From: Leptolyngbyaceae cyanobacterium RM1_1_2
GTDB taxonomy: Bacteria > Cyanobacteriota > Cyanobacteriia > Phormidesmidales > Phormidesmidaceae
Length of the DNA: 64,000 bases
Direction: 5' to 3'
Assembly (NCBI GenBank): GCA_012032345.1
Contig: JAAUQI010000012.1
Location: 1-64,000, forward strand
Below the pieces are notes generated by a model. It saw only the letters and a list, made by a program, of their open reading frames with translations. It ran no database searches and was not told where the DNA came from. A program made the position numbers and the translations under genes. Positions 1 through 10,017 of the stretch are shown piece after piece; within the stretch, counting starts at the first letter, position 1; each line of letters opens with the position of its first letter.

Positions 1-123
1 CCGCTGCTTCAGTTGCTCGCTCTCAGCGCGTTGCTCGCAGTAGCGCTCAAACCAATACCTCGCCCCCTGCTCTTCAGGGTCAATTTCCGAGAGGTTGGGT
101 TCTCGATGCGGTTGAATCGTCAT
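1..123 (-). CDS. Partial ORF cut by the window edge, possibly transposase-related
   Basis: An open frame of 41 codons starts at an ATG (complement of 121-123) and runs off the left edge without a stop. The translation is polar and Glu/Gln/Arg-rich (it contains PEEQGARYWFERYCEQRAES), the style of a coiled-coil N-terminus. It lies just downstream of the IS110 fragment on the same strand, so it may be part of an element or an adjacent unrelated gene. I do not recognise the family and the product is unknown. Confidence 0.4.
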   Translation of the reverse strand, partial: MTIQPHREPNLSEIDPEEQGARYWFERYCEQRAESEQLKQR

Positions 124-128
124 GCCCC

Positions 129-497
129 TTATGCTACAAACATTTGCTCCATTCGCAATAGGTCAGCTTTGTTGCAGTGACTAATTACCTTGGGGGCAAC
201 CACTGGCTGGGGCCGAGGTTGGAGCGTTTCAGCAAAGCGGGCAATCACTTGGGCATCGAGTTTATCGGTCTTTGCTTTCCCCAGCGCAATCGCAAATCCT
301 TTGACTTTTTGCGGGTTGGCGATTGCTACTGCAATGGAGACGGCTTGTAGGCTTGAGACCAGCAAACGCTCTAAACCTCCTGTCGATTCAACCACTACTA
401 AGGGAGCTGAAAGTGGAAGTAATTGTTCAATGAGAGCTTGCACTCCGGCTTCGTTATTGCTCTTTATGCTGATGGCATGAACCATCATCTGGAGCAA
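129..497 (-). pseudogene. IS110-family transposase fragment
   Basis: The 122 residues match the DEDD (RuvC-like) N-terminal domain of IS110 transposases: a VVVESTGGLE strand, then IANPQKVKGFAIALGKAKTDKLDAQVIARFAE, quoted here as its landmarks KTDKLDA and IARFAE. The usual opening (the first acidic catalytic residue in a GIDVSK-type motif) is missing, and so is the whole C-terminal transposase_20 domain with its serine, since family members are about 300-400 residues. It is truncated at both ends and therefore a dead remnant. No intact element or terminal repeats are visible around it. Confidence 0.8.
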
Positions 498-594
498 ATA
501 TTTTAGGTTGGCCGCAGCGCGTTTATACCTTACGGTCTATCGCTAAGCTGTCTCGAAGGGCAGCCAAACTACGCAGAATTTGGAAACCTTAGTA

Positions 595-626
595 GTGCCT
601 GCAGGTGTTCGCGCACCTACAGGCAC
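595..626. repeat. Inverted repeat (hairpin) near the IS110 remnant
   Basis: A 13-base arm GTGCCTGCAGGTG is followed by a 6-base loop and CACCTACAGGCAC, which pairs with one mismatch. There is no T-run, so it is not an obvious terminator. It sits in the gene-free stretch 498-767, in which I see nothing else. It could be a REP-type palindrome. Confidence 0.6.
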
Positions 627-767
627 CTAAGTCCCCAAACTGACAACACCAGTCTGGAAACCTGCGCTTATGGTAAGCCTTGGTCATCCTGATATGCGTT
701 TACGTGAAGGGATGGCGAGGGTTTTCGGTTCTGTTTTCCTCAAATAAATCACAGGAGAACCGAATCG

Positions 768-1016
768 ATGTTTAATTTCTTTGAACCGGACGCCGAAGCG
801 TCCACAGTGCTGCCTGACTCCAGTTTACCTGAGGCTGGCCTGCGACCCGACAGAATCCGCCACCTCATAGTTGGTTCTCTAGAAGCCATTCGCATCACCA
901 TCAAAGCCCAGCACAAGCAAGGCTACGCCGAACCTAACGACTGGAGCGACCCGTTACCGACTGGACGTCCCAAGGAATGGTTTTCAATCGTCACCAAGCG
1001 AGTCTGGGTGGAGTAG
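768..1016 (+). CDS. Small conserved hypothetical protein
   Basis: An 82-residue ORF starts at ATG with a good Shine-Dalgarno (CAGGAG, about 9 bases upstream). The protein is acidic at the N-terminus (MFNFFEPDAEAS) and ends in TKRVWVE. No catalytic motif, signal peptide or membrane segment is visible. The strong ribosome site and non-repetitive composition argue that it is a real gene. It looks like one of the short cyanobacterial hypotheticals often found near mobile elements, but I can assign no function. It stands alone, with intergenic DNA on both sides. Confidence 0.6.
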   Translation: MFNFFEPDAEASTVLPDSSLPEAGLRPDRIRHLIVGSLEAIRITIKAQHKQGYAEPNDWSDPLPTGRPKEWFSIVTKRVWVE

Positions 1017-1042
1017 ATGAGTAGGAAGGTGGGCAAGTTTTA

Positions 1043-1067
1043 AGTTCGTAGTTAGCGCTTTAGCGCT
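1043..1067 (+). repeat. 25-nt dispersed repeat, copy 1
   Basis: The copy begins AGTTCGTAGTTAGCGCTT and continues AGCGCT after one variable base. A second copy lies in inverted orientation at 19893-19917 and differs at one position. Internally it holds overlapping AGCGCT palindromes able to form a short hairpin. It lies between genes, in the stretch 1017-1300 where I see no coding sequence. Confidence 0.65.
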
Positions 1068-1300
1068 TAAAGAGTAACAGCTAAATAGCCAATGGACTTC
1101 TCACTCTCTATTCGCCTCGATTGAGGTCAGATTATTGAGATAAATTCTCAACTGCCAATACTCGACAGGTTTATGCTTTTCAGAAACTGACTCAAGACAG
1201 CTATCAGCAGGAAGCTATCCTCGCTGCAAACACAATATTCGCCTCATTTGCCTTTTCTGACATCACCATCTCACTCAGTTAGCTCTTTGGGGCCGTAAGC

Positions 1301-1459
1301 CTAGGCTAAGATTTCGCCTAGAGCGCGCAATTTCTCTAACGTCCAGCCCTGGCTGCGCTGGGGAGACTGAGGGCGATCGCAACCAGGGTAGAAAACAGTA
1401 GCGAGATCCTGGCTGAGGTTAGCAAGCCGTTGAGGTGTCCAAGCGTTGGGGTGAGTCAT
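1301..1459 (-). CDS. Small hypothetical protein (52 aa)
   Basis: I place the start at the ATG complementary to 1457-1459, because an AGAGAGG Shine-Dalgarno precedes it by about 9 bases. A longer frame back to 1504 is open but has no ribosome site. The protein starts MTHPNAWTPQRLANLSQDL and ends WTLEKLRALGEILA. Two short amphipathic helices around a CDRPQSPQRSQG linker give it a loosely helix-turn-helix look, but this is not enough to call a DNA-binding domain. Function unknown. Confidence 0.4.
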   Translation of the reverse strand: MTHPNAWTPQRLANLSQDLATVFYPGCDRPQSPQRSQGWTLEKLRALGEILA

Positions 1460-1561
1460 AAGTAGTAACCTCTCTTGACCTTTTGGGGTCTTTTTTGAAT
1501 ACATTTATAGGATAGAAAAATGTATTGAATTTTACAAAAACTATTTTTCATAGTTCATATG

Positions 1562-1600
1562 AAAAAAACTGATGGAAAATGATAAACCATCAATTTTTTT
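1562..1600 (-). terminator. Rho-independent terminator of the alpha/beta hydrolase gene
   Basis: The stem TGATGG/CCATCA (1570-1575 with 1587-1592) is flanked by an A-run and a T-run of 7. Read on the minus strand it ends in TTTTTTT, 13 bases beyond the hydrolase stop codon at 1613. Confidence 0.75.
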
Positions 1601-1612
1601 AGAGGCCGGAGG

Positions 1613-2503
1613 CTACAAAGCTAGAGACTCAAATACCCACTGCTGAATCAGATGATTGACCTGATCGGGCACCTCATCGTGAGGACAGTGCCCTGCCTGC
1701 AGGTAAACTTCCTTGAGCTGCGGATAGTGCTGTCGAAACTTAGCCCCGCGATCGCGGGTATTAATCCAGGGATCGCCCTCACCCCACAGCATCAGCAGCG
1801 GACAGCTCATTTGCCCCAGCAGCGCGTCTAGGGTTTCGCCCTGAGGCGACTTGAAAACTGAGGCAAATACCTGAGCTGCCCCAGGATCACAAGAGGGTCG
1901 GTAAATATTCTCAACTAGCTGATCGGTAATGGCTGAGTGATCCAGATAAACCTGCTTCAGCGTCCTGCGAATCATCGATCGCTGCCGCACATACTGAAAC
2001 AGCAGCCAGCTTGGTAAAGGCTGCAATAGCAGCGTCCGTGACATGTTGGCGATCGCCTGCTGCAGAGCGTTAGGTTTGGCCTTGGCGGTATCTTCTGAAA
2101 AAGGCCCAGCGCTGTTGAGCAGCACGACCCCGGCTACCGACTGCGATCGCTGCGCCGCCACACAAAGACTGGCATAGCCCCCCAAGGAATTACCCGCCAG
2201 CACCGCCGGACGCCCAATTACCTGCTGCACAAAATCATGAAGCTGATCGCGCCACAGACTGCCGCTGTAGCGAATATTGGGCTTAGCAGAGCGGCCAAAG
2301 CCCAGCAGGTCAATTGCCCACACCTCAAAGTCGCGGCTGAGCGCTGCTATATTTTTGCACCAGTGATCGGTAGAAGCGCCAAAGCCATGAATTAGCAGCA
2401 AAGGAGGTCGAGCTGAGTCAGGCTCACCCGCTCGCACATAGTAAATCTGATGGTCTTGCCACTGCCAGTAAGTGCCTGTCTCTGAGGCGATCGCTGCTGT
2501 CAT
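1613..2503 (-). CDS. Alpha/beta-fold hydrolase, pheophytinase-like
   Basis: A 296-residue protein of the alpha/beta hydrolase fold. The oxyanion-hole motif HGFG is at residues 39-42, the nucleophile elbow GNSLGG has Ser106, an acidic residue lies in the WGEGDPW strand, and the catalytic His is in AGHCPHDE near the C-terminus. Length and motif order match the cyanobacterial and plastid hydrolases related to pheophytinase, but the substrate cannot be read from sequence. No signal peptide is seen, so it is probably cytosolic. The ATG start has AGAGG 7 bases upstream. It is a single-gene unit with its own terminator, divergent from the following membrane-protein gene. Confidence 0.85.
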   Translation of the reverse strand: MTAAIASETGTYWQWQDHQIYYVRAGEPDSARPPLLLIHGFGASTDHWCKNIAALSRDFEVWAIDLLGFGRSAKPNIRYSGSLWRDQLHDFVQQVIGRPAVLAGNSLGGYASLCVAAQRSQSVAGVVLLNSAGPFSEDTAKAKPNALQQAIANMSRTLLLQPLPSWLLFQYVRQRSMIRRTLKQVYLDHSAITDQLVENIYRPSCDPGAAQVFASVFKSPQGETLDALLGQMSCPLLMLWGEGDPWINTRDRGAKFRQHYPQLKEVYLQAGHCPHDEVPDQVNHLIQQWVFESLAL

Positions 2504-2640
2504 AAAAAACCTCTAACTACGCTTGTAAACAATTGTAAAACGTCTGGCAAATTCTCTCATTAACGGAGAACCCCACCCGGTAAATTACGGGCGAACCGCG
2601 CAAATGTAGTAAATTCAGGCAATAGATTCCGGCTAGAGTT

Positions 2641-4082
2641 ATGTCCGCGCTTTCTCGTCCTCGCAAAATTCGTCCCTCAAAGCCCCCCACCAGACGCAGT
2701 CGCTGGTTTGAGCGCATCACTGCTAGCATTGCCCTGCTCAACCTGCTGCTGGTGGCTTTTGACCTCAGCTATATTCGCTTTCGTGACCTTTATCTAAAGC
2801 AGTTGCCGGCACTGACTCAGTGGTACGGGGACACTTTCAAAGGCATTGAACCCGAGCGCACCACTTCAGCTTATTTAGACGTTGTCAGCCAGCTAGAAGA
2901 GCAGGTTTCGCAAACGGGCTTACAGTCAGAAGCTACACAGGACTTGCTGCAGGACTTGCGCGATCGCAGCGTTGCCATCATTGATGAAAATCCCTTTCAG
3001 GTAGCCGACAAAACAGGCACCCTGGAGCGAATCAAAAACCTGATGCGAGAGCGCGTCAGTACCGATTCTTCCAAAGAAGCCTTCAGCACCTTTTGGAGCC
3101 GGGGCTACTTAGCAGAGTCAGGCTGGGCAGACTCAATTGCGTTCTTCGACAGCAAAATTCAGCCGCTGATCGAGACCAACTATTACCGCCCTGTCTGGGA
3201 AGACGGAGAACCGCTCGATCAGTTTTGGCTCCTAGACCAGTGGTTTATTTACTTCTTTGCTATTGAACTAGCGCTGAGAACCCTGATTATTTCGCGTCGC
3301 TATCAGGGCACAAGCTGGCTGGACGCTATTCTGCTGCGGTGGTACGATCTCTTCCTGCTGCTGCCCTTTTGGCGGTGGCTGCGCGTCATCCCCGTCATCG
3401 CCAGGATCAATCATTCCAATCTAATTAATCTAGATCCGCTGCGCAGCCGCATCAACCGGTTGGTGATCAGCAACATTGCCGTAGAGCTGACAGAAATTAT
3501 CGTGCTGCGGATTGTCACCCAGGCCCAAAACCTGATTCGAGAGGGTGAGGTGTCCAAGTGGTTAGTCAAGCCCGAACTAGGGCAAAAATATATTGATCTC
3601 AATGATGTTGATGAAATAGAGGCTATTTCCAGCCGTCTGACATCGCTGCTGGTTTATCAGGTCTTGCCCGAGGTCAAGCCTGAGATTGACAACGTCATTC
3701 AGCACAGCATCACCAACGCAGTGAACAAAACCCCTGTCTATCAGGGGTTGCAGTCAATTCCAGGAATGGCGAACCTGCCCGACCAGATTACCCAACAGAT
3801 TGCTTCAGAGGTGTCTAAAAATGCCTACGAAGCGCTCACGGGGCGCTCGAAGATAAAGCAGGAGCCAAACTCACCCAAAAGCTGATTACTCACCTGGTGG
3901 CAACGGCCCAGGCCGAACTGCAAAAAGACAGCACGCTAGAAGATATTGAAGCTCTCACTATCGCGCTGCTGGACGAAGTCAAGGTCAATTACGTGGAGCG
4001 AATCGCAGACGAAGATGTCGAGGCCATGCAGCAGCGAAACTACGAACTCTACGAAACCACACGCAAGTTGGGTCGGAAATAG
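2641..4082 (+). pseudogene. Conserved membrane protein gene with a one-base frameshift at 3840-3843
   Basis: The first frame (2641-3885) encodes 414 residues: a basic N-terminus, a membrane segment near 28-46, a long soluble helical part, then two or three membrane segments at about 200-260 and a soluble C-terminus. It breaks at a run of four G. From 3843 the next frame continues sensibly as ALEDKAGAKLTQKLITHLVA and ends at 4082 with TTRKLGRK. With one more G the product is a single 480-residue protein. A ribosome slipping back one base on GGG would give the same result, so programmed -1 shifting is a formal alternative to a sequencing error or a real mutation. The family is one I know only as a cyanobacterial hypothetical. 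Confidence 0.7.
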
Positions 4083-4203
4083 CCCCAACTAAAACAGCTC
4101 AGCCAGGGGGACAGCGCTTCAGTCAGTACGCTAAACTAACATAGCGGTTGGCATTGCGGTTGGTGCTAGCATTGATCATCCCAGGCCAACATGATTTCGT
4201 GGG

Positions 4204-4231
4204 AAGTGGGCGTCTGTCACCCACTTTTTTT
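4204..4231 (+). terminator. Terminator-like hairpin in the rimP leader
   Basis: The stem AAGTGGG (4204-4210) pairs with CCCACTT (4220-4226) around a 9-base loop and runs into seven T. It lies only 15 bases before the rimP start codon. It could end upstream transcription or act as a leader attenuator for the rimP-nusA-infB operon, which is autoregulated in other bacteria. Confidence 0.75.
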
Positions 4232-4245
4232 ATTGGTAAGGCATC

Positions 4246-4713
4246 ATGGCTCATCCCTTAGTTCCCCAAATTATCGATCTGGCCAAACCTGTTGCAGCCA
4301 GCCTTGGCTTAGAAGTCGTTAGCGCCATCTTCAAAACCAATCAGTCTCCCCCGATACTGCGGGTTGACGTGCGAAATCCGCAGCATGACACTGGCCTAGA
4401 CGACTGTGAGCGTATGAGCACCGCTTTAGAAGCTGCTTTGGACGCCACAGATGTGATTCCAGATGCCTATGTGCTAGAGGTTTCCAGCCCAGGTGTTTCA
4501 GAGCAGCTCTGCAGCGATCGCGATTTTTCTGCCTTTAAGGGATTTTTGGTAGAGGTGAGGCTGAGCCAGCCCCATCGTGGCAAACAAGAGTGGGTGGGCA
4601 CGCTGAGCGGGCGCGATCAGGAGTCTCTTTATCTCAGTCAAAAAGGAAAAGCTATTATCTTGCCCCGTCCTCTAGTTGAGCTGGTCAGGCTTAGCGATCG
4701 CCTAGAGACGTAA
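4246..4713 (+). CDS. rimP: Ribosome maturation factor RimP
   Basis: 155 residues, the usual length for RimP, which helps mature the 30S subunit. The N-terminal alpha/beta domain (about 1-80) contains the family landmarks LRVDVR, DDCERMSTALEAALD and YVLEVSSPGVSEQL. A C-terminal SH3-like barrel follows (FLVEVRLS...WVGTLSGRD). The gene order rimP-nusA-ylxR-infB that follows is the classical one and supports the call. It is preceded by a terminator-like hairpin, and the ATG has a TAAGGC site upstream. Confidence 0.95.
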   Translation: MAHPLVPQIIDLAKPVAASLGLEVVSAIFKTNQSPPILRVDVRNPQHDTGLDDCERMSTALEAALDATDVIPDAYVLEVSSPGVSEQLCSDRDFSAFKGFLVEVRLSQPHRGKQEWVGTLSGRDQESLYLSQKGKAIILPRPLVELVRLSDRLET

Positions 4714-4794
4714 CAGAGCCAGCCCTACCAGGCCACTCATTCGCAACATCTAACCACAGTACACGCTGAAACTGTCAGCTTTTGGAGGTCTTCC

Positions 4795-6243
4795 ATGTCA
4801 ATGGTCAGCTTACCCAACTTGCAAGTCATGATCGATGAGATCAGTCGCAGCAAGAATCTCCCCAAGCACGCAGTGCAAAACGCACTCAGAGAAGCCCTGC
4901 TCAAAGGCTATGAGCGCTATCGTCGCACCCTCAAAATGGACAGCTCTCAGTTCGACGAAGAGTATTTTGAGAACTTTGATGTTGAGCTAGATCCCGAAGG
5001 CGAAGGCTTTCGTGTAATTGCAACTAAAACCATTGTTGACGCTGTAGATGACGCCGATCACCAAATTGCCCTCTCCGAAGTTCAGGAAGTCGCCCCCGAA
5101 GCTCAGGTAGGCGAAACCGTACTGCTAGACGTGACCCCCGAACAGAGAGACTTCGGGCGGATGGCGGCAATTCAGACCAAGCAGGTGCTAGCTCAAAAGC
5201 TGCGGGATCAGCAGCGCAAAATGATTCAGGAAGAATTTAAGGAGTTGGAAAGTACCGTCCTGCAGGCCCGGGTGCTGCGCTTTGAGCGCCAGTCAGTGGT
5301 CATGGCCGTCAGCAGCGGCTACGGACAGCCTGATGTAGAGGCCGAACTGCTGAAGCGAGATCAGCTGCCCAACGACAACTATCGGGCCAATGCCACCTTT
5401 CGAGTCTTGCTAAAGCGAGTTTCCGAAGGCTCCCACCGAGGCCCTCAGCTGGTGGTTTCGAGAGCCGATGCGGGGCTGGTCGTTGAGCTGTTCTCAACCG
5501 AGGTGCCTGAGATTGAAGACGAGGTCGTTCGCATTGTCGCCGTTGCCCGTGAGGCCAACCCCCCTTCTCGCTCGGTTGGCCCCCGCACTAAGATCGCTGT
5601 AGACACCCTAGAGCGAGATGTTGATCCCGTTGGGGCCTGCATTGGCGCGAGGGGTTCTCGAATTCAGGTTGTCGTCAATGAGCTGCGGGGTGAAAAAATC
5701 GATGTGATTCGCTGGTCGCCCGACCCGGCCACCTATATTTCTAACGCGCTTAGCCCAGCCCGGGTAGACGAAGTGCGGCTAGTCAACCCCGAAGATCGTC
5801 AGGCCCATGTGCTGGTTCCTGAAGACCAGCTCAGCTTAGCCATTGGTCGGGAAGGCCAAAACGTGCGCCTAGCTGCGCGTCTAACCGGCTGGAAAATCGA
5901 CATCAAAGACTCAGCCAAATATGACTACGAAGCTGAAGCGCTCAAGATAGAAGAACAAGCTGCGATCGCCGCTGCCGCTAGACAGGCAGAAGCAGATGAG
6001 TACGAAGACTATGAGGATTATGAAGACGAATATACAGAGGATACAGACAGTACCAGCCTCGCTGAAGACGCCAGCGCTGTAACCGCTCAAGCAGTCGAGG
6101 CAACGAGTCTGGCTGACACTGCATCTGAAGCAGACGCAGACGAATTAGCTCAAAGTGAGGGCCTCGACAGCAATACGGAAGCAGCAGACGCGATAGAAGA
6201 CAGTGAAGGCAACAGCGCCGAGAGCTTTGAGGACGAATCCTAG
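4795..6243 (+). CDS. nusA: Transcription termination/antitermination factor NusA
   Basis: 482 residues that bind RNA polymerase and nascent RNA. Order: the N-terminal RNAP-binding domain (1 to about 135, including [17 protein letters not shown]), the S1 domain (about 140-205), KH1 (VGPRTKIAV...[11 protein letters not shown]) and KH2 ([28 protein letters not shown], cited as [14 protein letters not shown]). After about residue 385 comes an acidic tail with [11 protein letters not shown] and many Asp/Glu/Ala, longer than in E. coli-free families but common in cyanobacteria. GGAGG sits 7 bases before the ATG. It lies downstream of rimP in the same operon. Confidence 0.96.
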   Translation: MSMVSLPNLQVMIDEISRSKNLPKHAVQNALREALLKGYERYRRTLKMDSSQFDEEYFENFDVELDPEGEGFRVIATKTIVDAVDDADHQIALSEVQEVAPEAQVGETVLLDVTPEQRDFGRMAAIQTKQVLAQKLRDQQRKMIQEEFKELESTVLQARVLRFERQSVVMAVSSGYGQPDVEAELLKRDQLPNDNYRANATFRVLLKRVSEGSHRGPQLVVSRADAGLVVELFSTEVPEIEDEVVRIVAVAREANPPSRSVGPRTKIAVDTLERDVDPVGACIGARGSRIQVVVNELRGEKIDVIRWSPDPATYISNALSPARVDEVRLVNPEDRQAHVLVPEDQLSLAIGREGQNVRLAARLTGWKIDIKDSAKYDYEAEALKIEEQAAIAAAARQAEADEYEDYEDYEDEYTEDTDSTSLAEDASAVTAQAVEATSLADTASEADADELAQSEGLDSNTEAADAIEDSEGNSAESFEDES

Positions 6244-6349
6244 CCCTGTGCTGCTGGCTCATCTACAAAAGATTGCTGATCTGCTGCTGACTGACTGGCC
6301 GCTGACTATCAGAAGCCTCAAGGCCAACTGGGCTAGCTAAAGACCCTTC

Positions 6350-6598
6350 ATGAAACCCAACTACCGTCGCTGCATTAGCTGTCGCCAAATAGCCCCCCGA
6401 GAGAACCTGTGGCGGGTCGTACGAGTACACCCCACTCACCAGGTACAATTAGATCAGGGTATGGGGCGATCGGCTTATCTTTGCCCTCAAGCGTCCTGCC
6501 TACAGGCCGCTCAGAAAAAAAATCGTCTAGGGCGATCGCTACGGACTTCTGTTCCATCGACAATATACGAAACTTTGGAACGACGATTAGAGGCGTAG
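6350..6598 (+). CDS. ylxR: YlxR-family RNA-binding protein (DUF448)
   Basis: 82 residues with the family signature near the N-terminus: RRCISCRQIAPRENLWRVVR contains the CxxC-type RxCxxC motif and the R-rich strand. GRSAYLCPQASCL and KKNRLGRSLR follow, corresponding to the GRGAYLC and K-x-L-x-R-x-L-R landmarks. The protein is small and basic and typically sits between nusA and infB, as it does here. In Bacillus relatives it has been linked to RNase P and transcription, but its role in cyanobacteria is not settled. It starts about 106 bases after nusA. Confidence 0.9.
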   Translation: MKPNYRRCISCRQIAPRENLWRVVRVHPTHQVQLDQGMGRSAYLCPQASCLQAAQKKNRLGRSLRTSVPSTIYETLERRLEA

Positions 6599-6948
6599 AT
6601 TGACCTGCGAGAGATTCACCAGGCAAAAAAGCGTTTACCATTTGGGGTAGACCCGCTGCAGCGGTGGGGCTTTCCAGGCAACCCAGGGGCAGAGGTTTTT
6701 AGTGTTCTAGTTCACAGGTGTAGATTTCTTCTAATCAGCTATCTAAAACAAATTTTAAATCCCCCGCTAAACTCATTATTGACATGAAGCGAGGGGGTGG
6801 TTATCTTATGAGCTTCTGGGCTGTTATGCTAAAAGTCCTTAGAACGGAATGCGGGAGTTGAATGACAATTAGCTTTTAGTTCGCAATTGTAGGACTCAGA
6901 GAGCGGTAAACCATGATGCAATAACCAGGACTATTGAGAGGGAATTGG
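6599..6948 (+). other. infB leader, non-coding
   Basis: About 350 bases with no supported gene. An imperfect hairpin is visible around 6763-6797 (CCCCCGCT against AGCGAGGGGG, with a bulge). No T-run follows it, so I read it as leader structure rather than a terminator. The usual ylxQ (L7Ae-like) gene is absent. Confidence 0.5.
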
Positions 6949-9900
6949 ATGAACAACGCCAAGGTTAGGATATACGAATTGTCAAAGGAGCTTGAACTGG
7001 ATAATAAAGATATTTTGGCAATCTGCGATCGCCTCAACGTATCGGCCAAGAGCCACAGCAGTACAATTACTGAAGAAGAGGCGAGTCAGATTCGTACAGC
7101 AGCTAGTAAATATGCGCCCACTGCCGCAGCAGATGAGCCTGCTAGCCCCACAAAGCTCAACAAGCCCACCCGGCAAAAGAGCAGCGCCCAGCGGCCAATA
7201 CGAAAGCAGCAAATTCTTGAAATCCGCCCGAGTCGTCCTGCTGCCGTACCGCCTAGTCATTCTGCCGCTGACGTTCGCACCCCCGAACGACCCAAGCCAA
7301 GCGCTCCCAGCAGCCCTACTCCAGCTAGATCAGAATCGGCTGCGCCTCCTCCCCCCAGCCGTCCGGTGGCGCGTCCAATTACCCCAAAGGTCAGACAGGC
7401 TAGCAGCACAGATAGTCAGGCCAGCGAGACCGACACCCCAGTACCCACCCTGAGTTCGCCACCTACCTCTGCCAAACCGGCAGCACCCTCTAGAACTGAG
7501 CAGCCCACCCGGCAGCGGCCTCAGCTAGTCCGACCGCCTAGTCGGGGTGACAACGAGCCTGAAGATGATGCTCTAGCGGCTGTTGCAGAGTCTGCTGCTA
7601 CCCAGCTAGAATCTTCAACCGTCGAACTGCTCACCCCGGCTAAGCCCAAGCGACCCAGGCGAGTAGAAGCTCCAGTCCGCGCTAGCGCCGTAGCCGAAGA
7701 AAGCAGTGACGCTAGAGAATCCGCTCAGCTCAAACCCAAGCCAGAACTCAGGCGACCTGTACCCAAGCGCCCTGGCCGCTCAGAAGACACTGACGTAGAC
7801 ACTGACACCGAATCTTCTGATATCACCTCAGAGCCTAAAGAAGATTCTGATCAGCCAATTCTGCGTCGTCCAACCCCTTTGCGTACCGCCAAGCGTAAGG
7901 AGCGCGGCGAGGAAGACGATGAGCTAGAAATGCGCCGCGCCACGAAGACGATGACTAAGGCCAAGCGGCGATCGCAGCCTGTGCTTGACGACGAGGATGA
8001 AGAACTTGCCGAGGTGATCGAGGGCGGACAGACGGCGGCTGAAATCGCCTCGTCGAACCTGAGTACCTCTCTAGCCAGACCGCCCAAGCCCAAGTCAACT
8101 CGTCCGACCAGTCAGCCCAAACCAGCCGTGGCCGGGTCAAAAAATCGAAAGCCCAATACTTCTGGTTCTAGAGAGTCAAATCGAAATCAGCGCCGTGAGC
8201 GCCAGCAGGAGAGCCAGCCGGAGCGTCCTGAGAAAATCGTGGTGACTTCTGGGCTGACTGTTCATGAGCTAGCCGACAGAATCATGGTGGCTGATACCGA
8301 TATCATTCGGTTCTTGTTCGTCAAAGGCATTGCCACCAACGTCAACCAGACACTCGATATTCCCACCATTGAGATGGTAGCCGAAGAGTACGAAGTTGAT
8401 GTAGAAACCGTCGAAGCAGAATCTGAAGCCCGCAAGGTGACAGAGATGCTGACCGCTGAAGACCTCGAAAATCTAGTGCGCCGTCCTCCGGTGGTCACCA
8501 TTATGGGTCACGTAGACCACGGCAAAACCACGCTCCTTGACTCTATTCGCAAGACAAAAGTGGCTCAGGGTGAAGCCGGGGGCATTACTCAGCATATCGG
8601 TGCTTATCATGTCGATGTTGAGCACAACGGCGCGTCTCAGCAAATCGTGTTCTTAGATACGCCCGGTCACGAAGCCTTCACCGCCATGCGAGCACGGGGA
8701 ACACGGGTTACAGATATCGCCATTTTGGTGGTAGCAGCCGATGACGGCGTTAGACCTCAAACGATTGAAGCGATTAGTCATGCCAAGGCGGCAAAAGTGC
8801 CCCTGCTGGTGGCCATTAACAAGATCGACAAAGAGGCAGCCCAGCCCGACCGGGTTAAGCAGGAACTGATGGAGCATGGTCTTGTGCCCGAGGAGTGGGG
8901 CGGTGACACGATTACAGTGCCCGTCAGCGCTTTGCAGGGAGACAACCTAGATGACCTGCTAGAGATGATTCTGCTAATTGCTGAAGTGGAAGATCTCAAC
9001 GCTAATCCCGATCGCCCTGCCAAGGGAACGGTAATTGAGGCAAATCTAGACAAAGCCCGTGGCCCGGTGGCGACGCTGCTGGTTCAAAACGGGACTCTAC
9101 GAGTAGGTGACTCTATTGTGGTCGGATCTGTCTTTGGCAAAGTCCGCGCCATGATTGACGATCGTGGTAGTCGAGTTGAAGCGGCGACCCCTTCCTTTGC
9201 TGTGGAGGTCTTGGGCTTAAATGACGTTCCCGCAGCGGGTGATGAGTTTGACGTCTTTAGAGATGAAAAACTCGCCCGGGCTACTGCCAACAGCCGCGCC
9301 GACAATCAGCGTCAGTCTCGCCTGCAGCAGGCAATGGCTTCTCGTCGTATTACTCTCAACAGCCTGTCTGCTCAGGCTCAAGAAGGCGACCTCAAAGAGC
9401 TAAATTTGCTGCTTAAAGCAGATGTCCAAGGCTCACTAGAAGCGATTTTAGGCGCGCTACAGCAGCTGCCTCAAGACGAGGTACAAATCCGCGTCTTGCT
9501 AGCTGCCCCCGGTGAGATTAGCGAAACTGACGTAGACCTGGCGGCAGCTAGTGGAGCTGTTATCATCGGCTTTAATACTACTTTGGCCTCAGGCGCTCGT
9601 CAGGCTGCTGATGAAGCCGGGGTTGACGTGCGTGACTACGAAGTCATCTATAAGCTGCTTGACGATGTCCAAGGGGCGATGGAAGGTTTGCTGGAGCCAG
9701 AACTGGTGGAAGAACCGCTGGGTCAAGTAGAAGTCCGAGCTGTCTTTCCGTTGCGCAAAGGAACGGTTGCAGGTTCTTATGTCCAGTCGGGTAAGGTCAC
9801 CCGCAACTGTCGCATCCGGGTGGTAAGAAAAGGAGATGTCATCTTTGAAGGCAATCTTGATTCCCTCAAGCGCATGAAGGAAGACGCTAAGGAGGTCAAT

Positions 9901-10011
9901 GCTGGCTTTGAATGCGGTATTGCCGTCGATAGCTTTAATGCTTGGCAGGAGGGGGACACCATTGATGCCTTCCGTCTGGTATCAAAGCGCCGCACTTTAG
10001 CAATGGCTTAG
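6949..10011 (+). CDS. infB: Translation initiation factor IF-2
   Basis: About 1020 residues. The start is the ATG at 6949 ([19 protein letters not shown]), with GAGAGGG upstream; an upstream in-frame TTG is less likely. Order: a small IF2_N domain (1-55), a long Pro/Ser/Arg-rich disordered linker with acidic patches (about 60-420), a second IF2_N domain, then the GTPase with GHVDHGKT near residue 518, [16 protein letters not shown] and SAL. Domain II, IF-2 domain 3 and the C-terminal initiator-tRNA-binding domain follow. The long N-terminal linker is typical of cyanobacterial IF-2. It is the last core gene of the rimP operon. Confidence 0.97.
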   Translation: MNNAKVRIYELSKELELDNKDILAICDRLNVSAKSHSSTITEEEASQIRTAASKYAPTAAADEPASPTKLNKPTRQKSSAQRPIRKQQILEIRPSRPAAVPPSHSAADVRTPERPKPSAPSSPTPARSESAAPPPPSRPVARPITPKVRQASSTDSQASETDTPVPTLSSPPTSAKPAAPSRTEQPTRQRPQLVRPPSRGDNEPEDDALAAVAESAATQLESSTVELLTPAKPKRPRRVEAPVRASAVAEESSDARESAQLKPKPELRRPVPKRPGRSEDTDVDTDTESSDITSEPKEDSDQPILRRPTPLRTAKRKERGEEDDELEMRRATKTMTKAKRRSQPVLDDEDEELAEVIEGGQTAAEIASSNLSTSLARPPKPKSTRPTSQPKPAVAGSKNRKPNTSGSRESNRNQRRERQQESQPERPEKIVVTSGLTVHELADRIMVADTDIIRFLFVKGIATNVNQTLDIPTIEMVAEEYEVDVETVEAESEARKVTEMLTAEDLENLVRRPPVVTIMGHVDHGKTTLLDSIRKTKVAQGEAGGITQHIGAYHVDVEHNGASQQIVFLDTPGHEAFTAMRARGTRVTDIAILVVAADDGVRPQTIEAISHAKAAKVPLLVAINKIDKEAAQPDRVKQELMEHGLVPEEWGGDTITVPVSALQGDNLDDLLEMILLIAEVEDLNANPDRPAKGTVIEANLDKARGPVATLLVQNGTLRVGDSIVVGSVFGKVRAMIDDRGSRVEAATPSFAVEVLGLNDVPAAGDEFDVFRDEKLARATANSRADNQRQSRLQQAMASRRITLNSLSAQAQEGDLKELNLLLKADVQGSLEAILGALQQLPQDEVQIRVLLAAPGEISETDVDLAAASGAVIIGFNTTLASGARQAADEAGVDVRDYEVIYKLLDDVQGAMEGLLEPELVEEPLGQVEVRAVFPLRKGTVAGSYVQSGKVTRNCRIRVVRKGDVIFEGNLDSLKRMKEDAKEVNAGFECGIAVDSFNAWQEGDTIDAFRLVSKRRTLAMA

Positions 10012-10017
10012 GGCACG

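Noticed and set aside
1476-1495. GACC...GGTC followed by six T as a terminator
   Set aside because: The stem is only four base pairs with a weak loop; it probably belongs to the leader of the 52-residue gene.
5309-6448. Minus-strand open frames over nusA and ylxR
   Set aside because: They are antisense shadows of strongly supported genes, with no ribosome sites and no family-like sequence.
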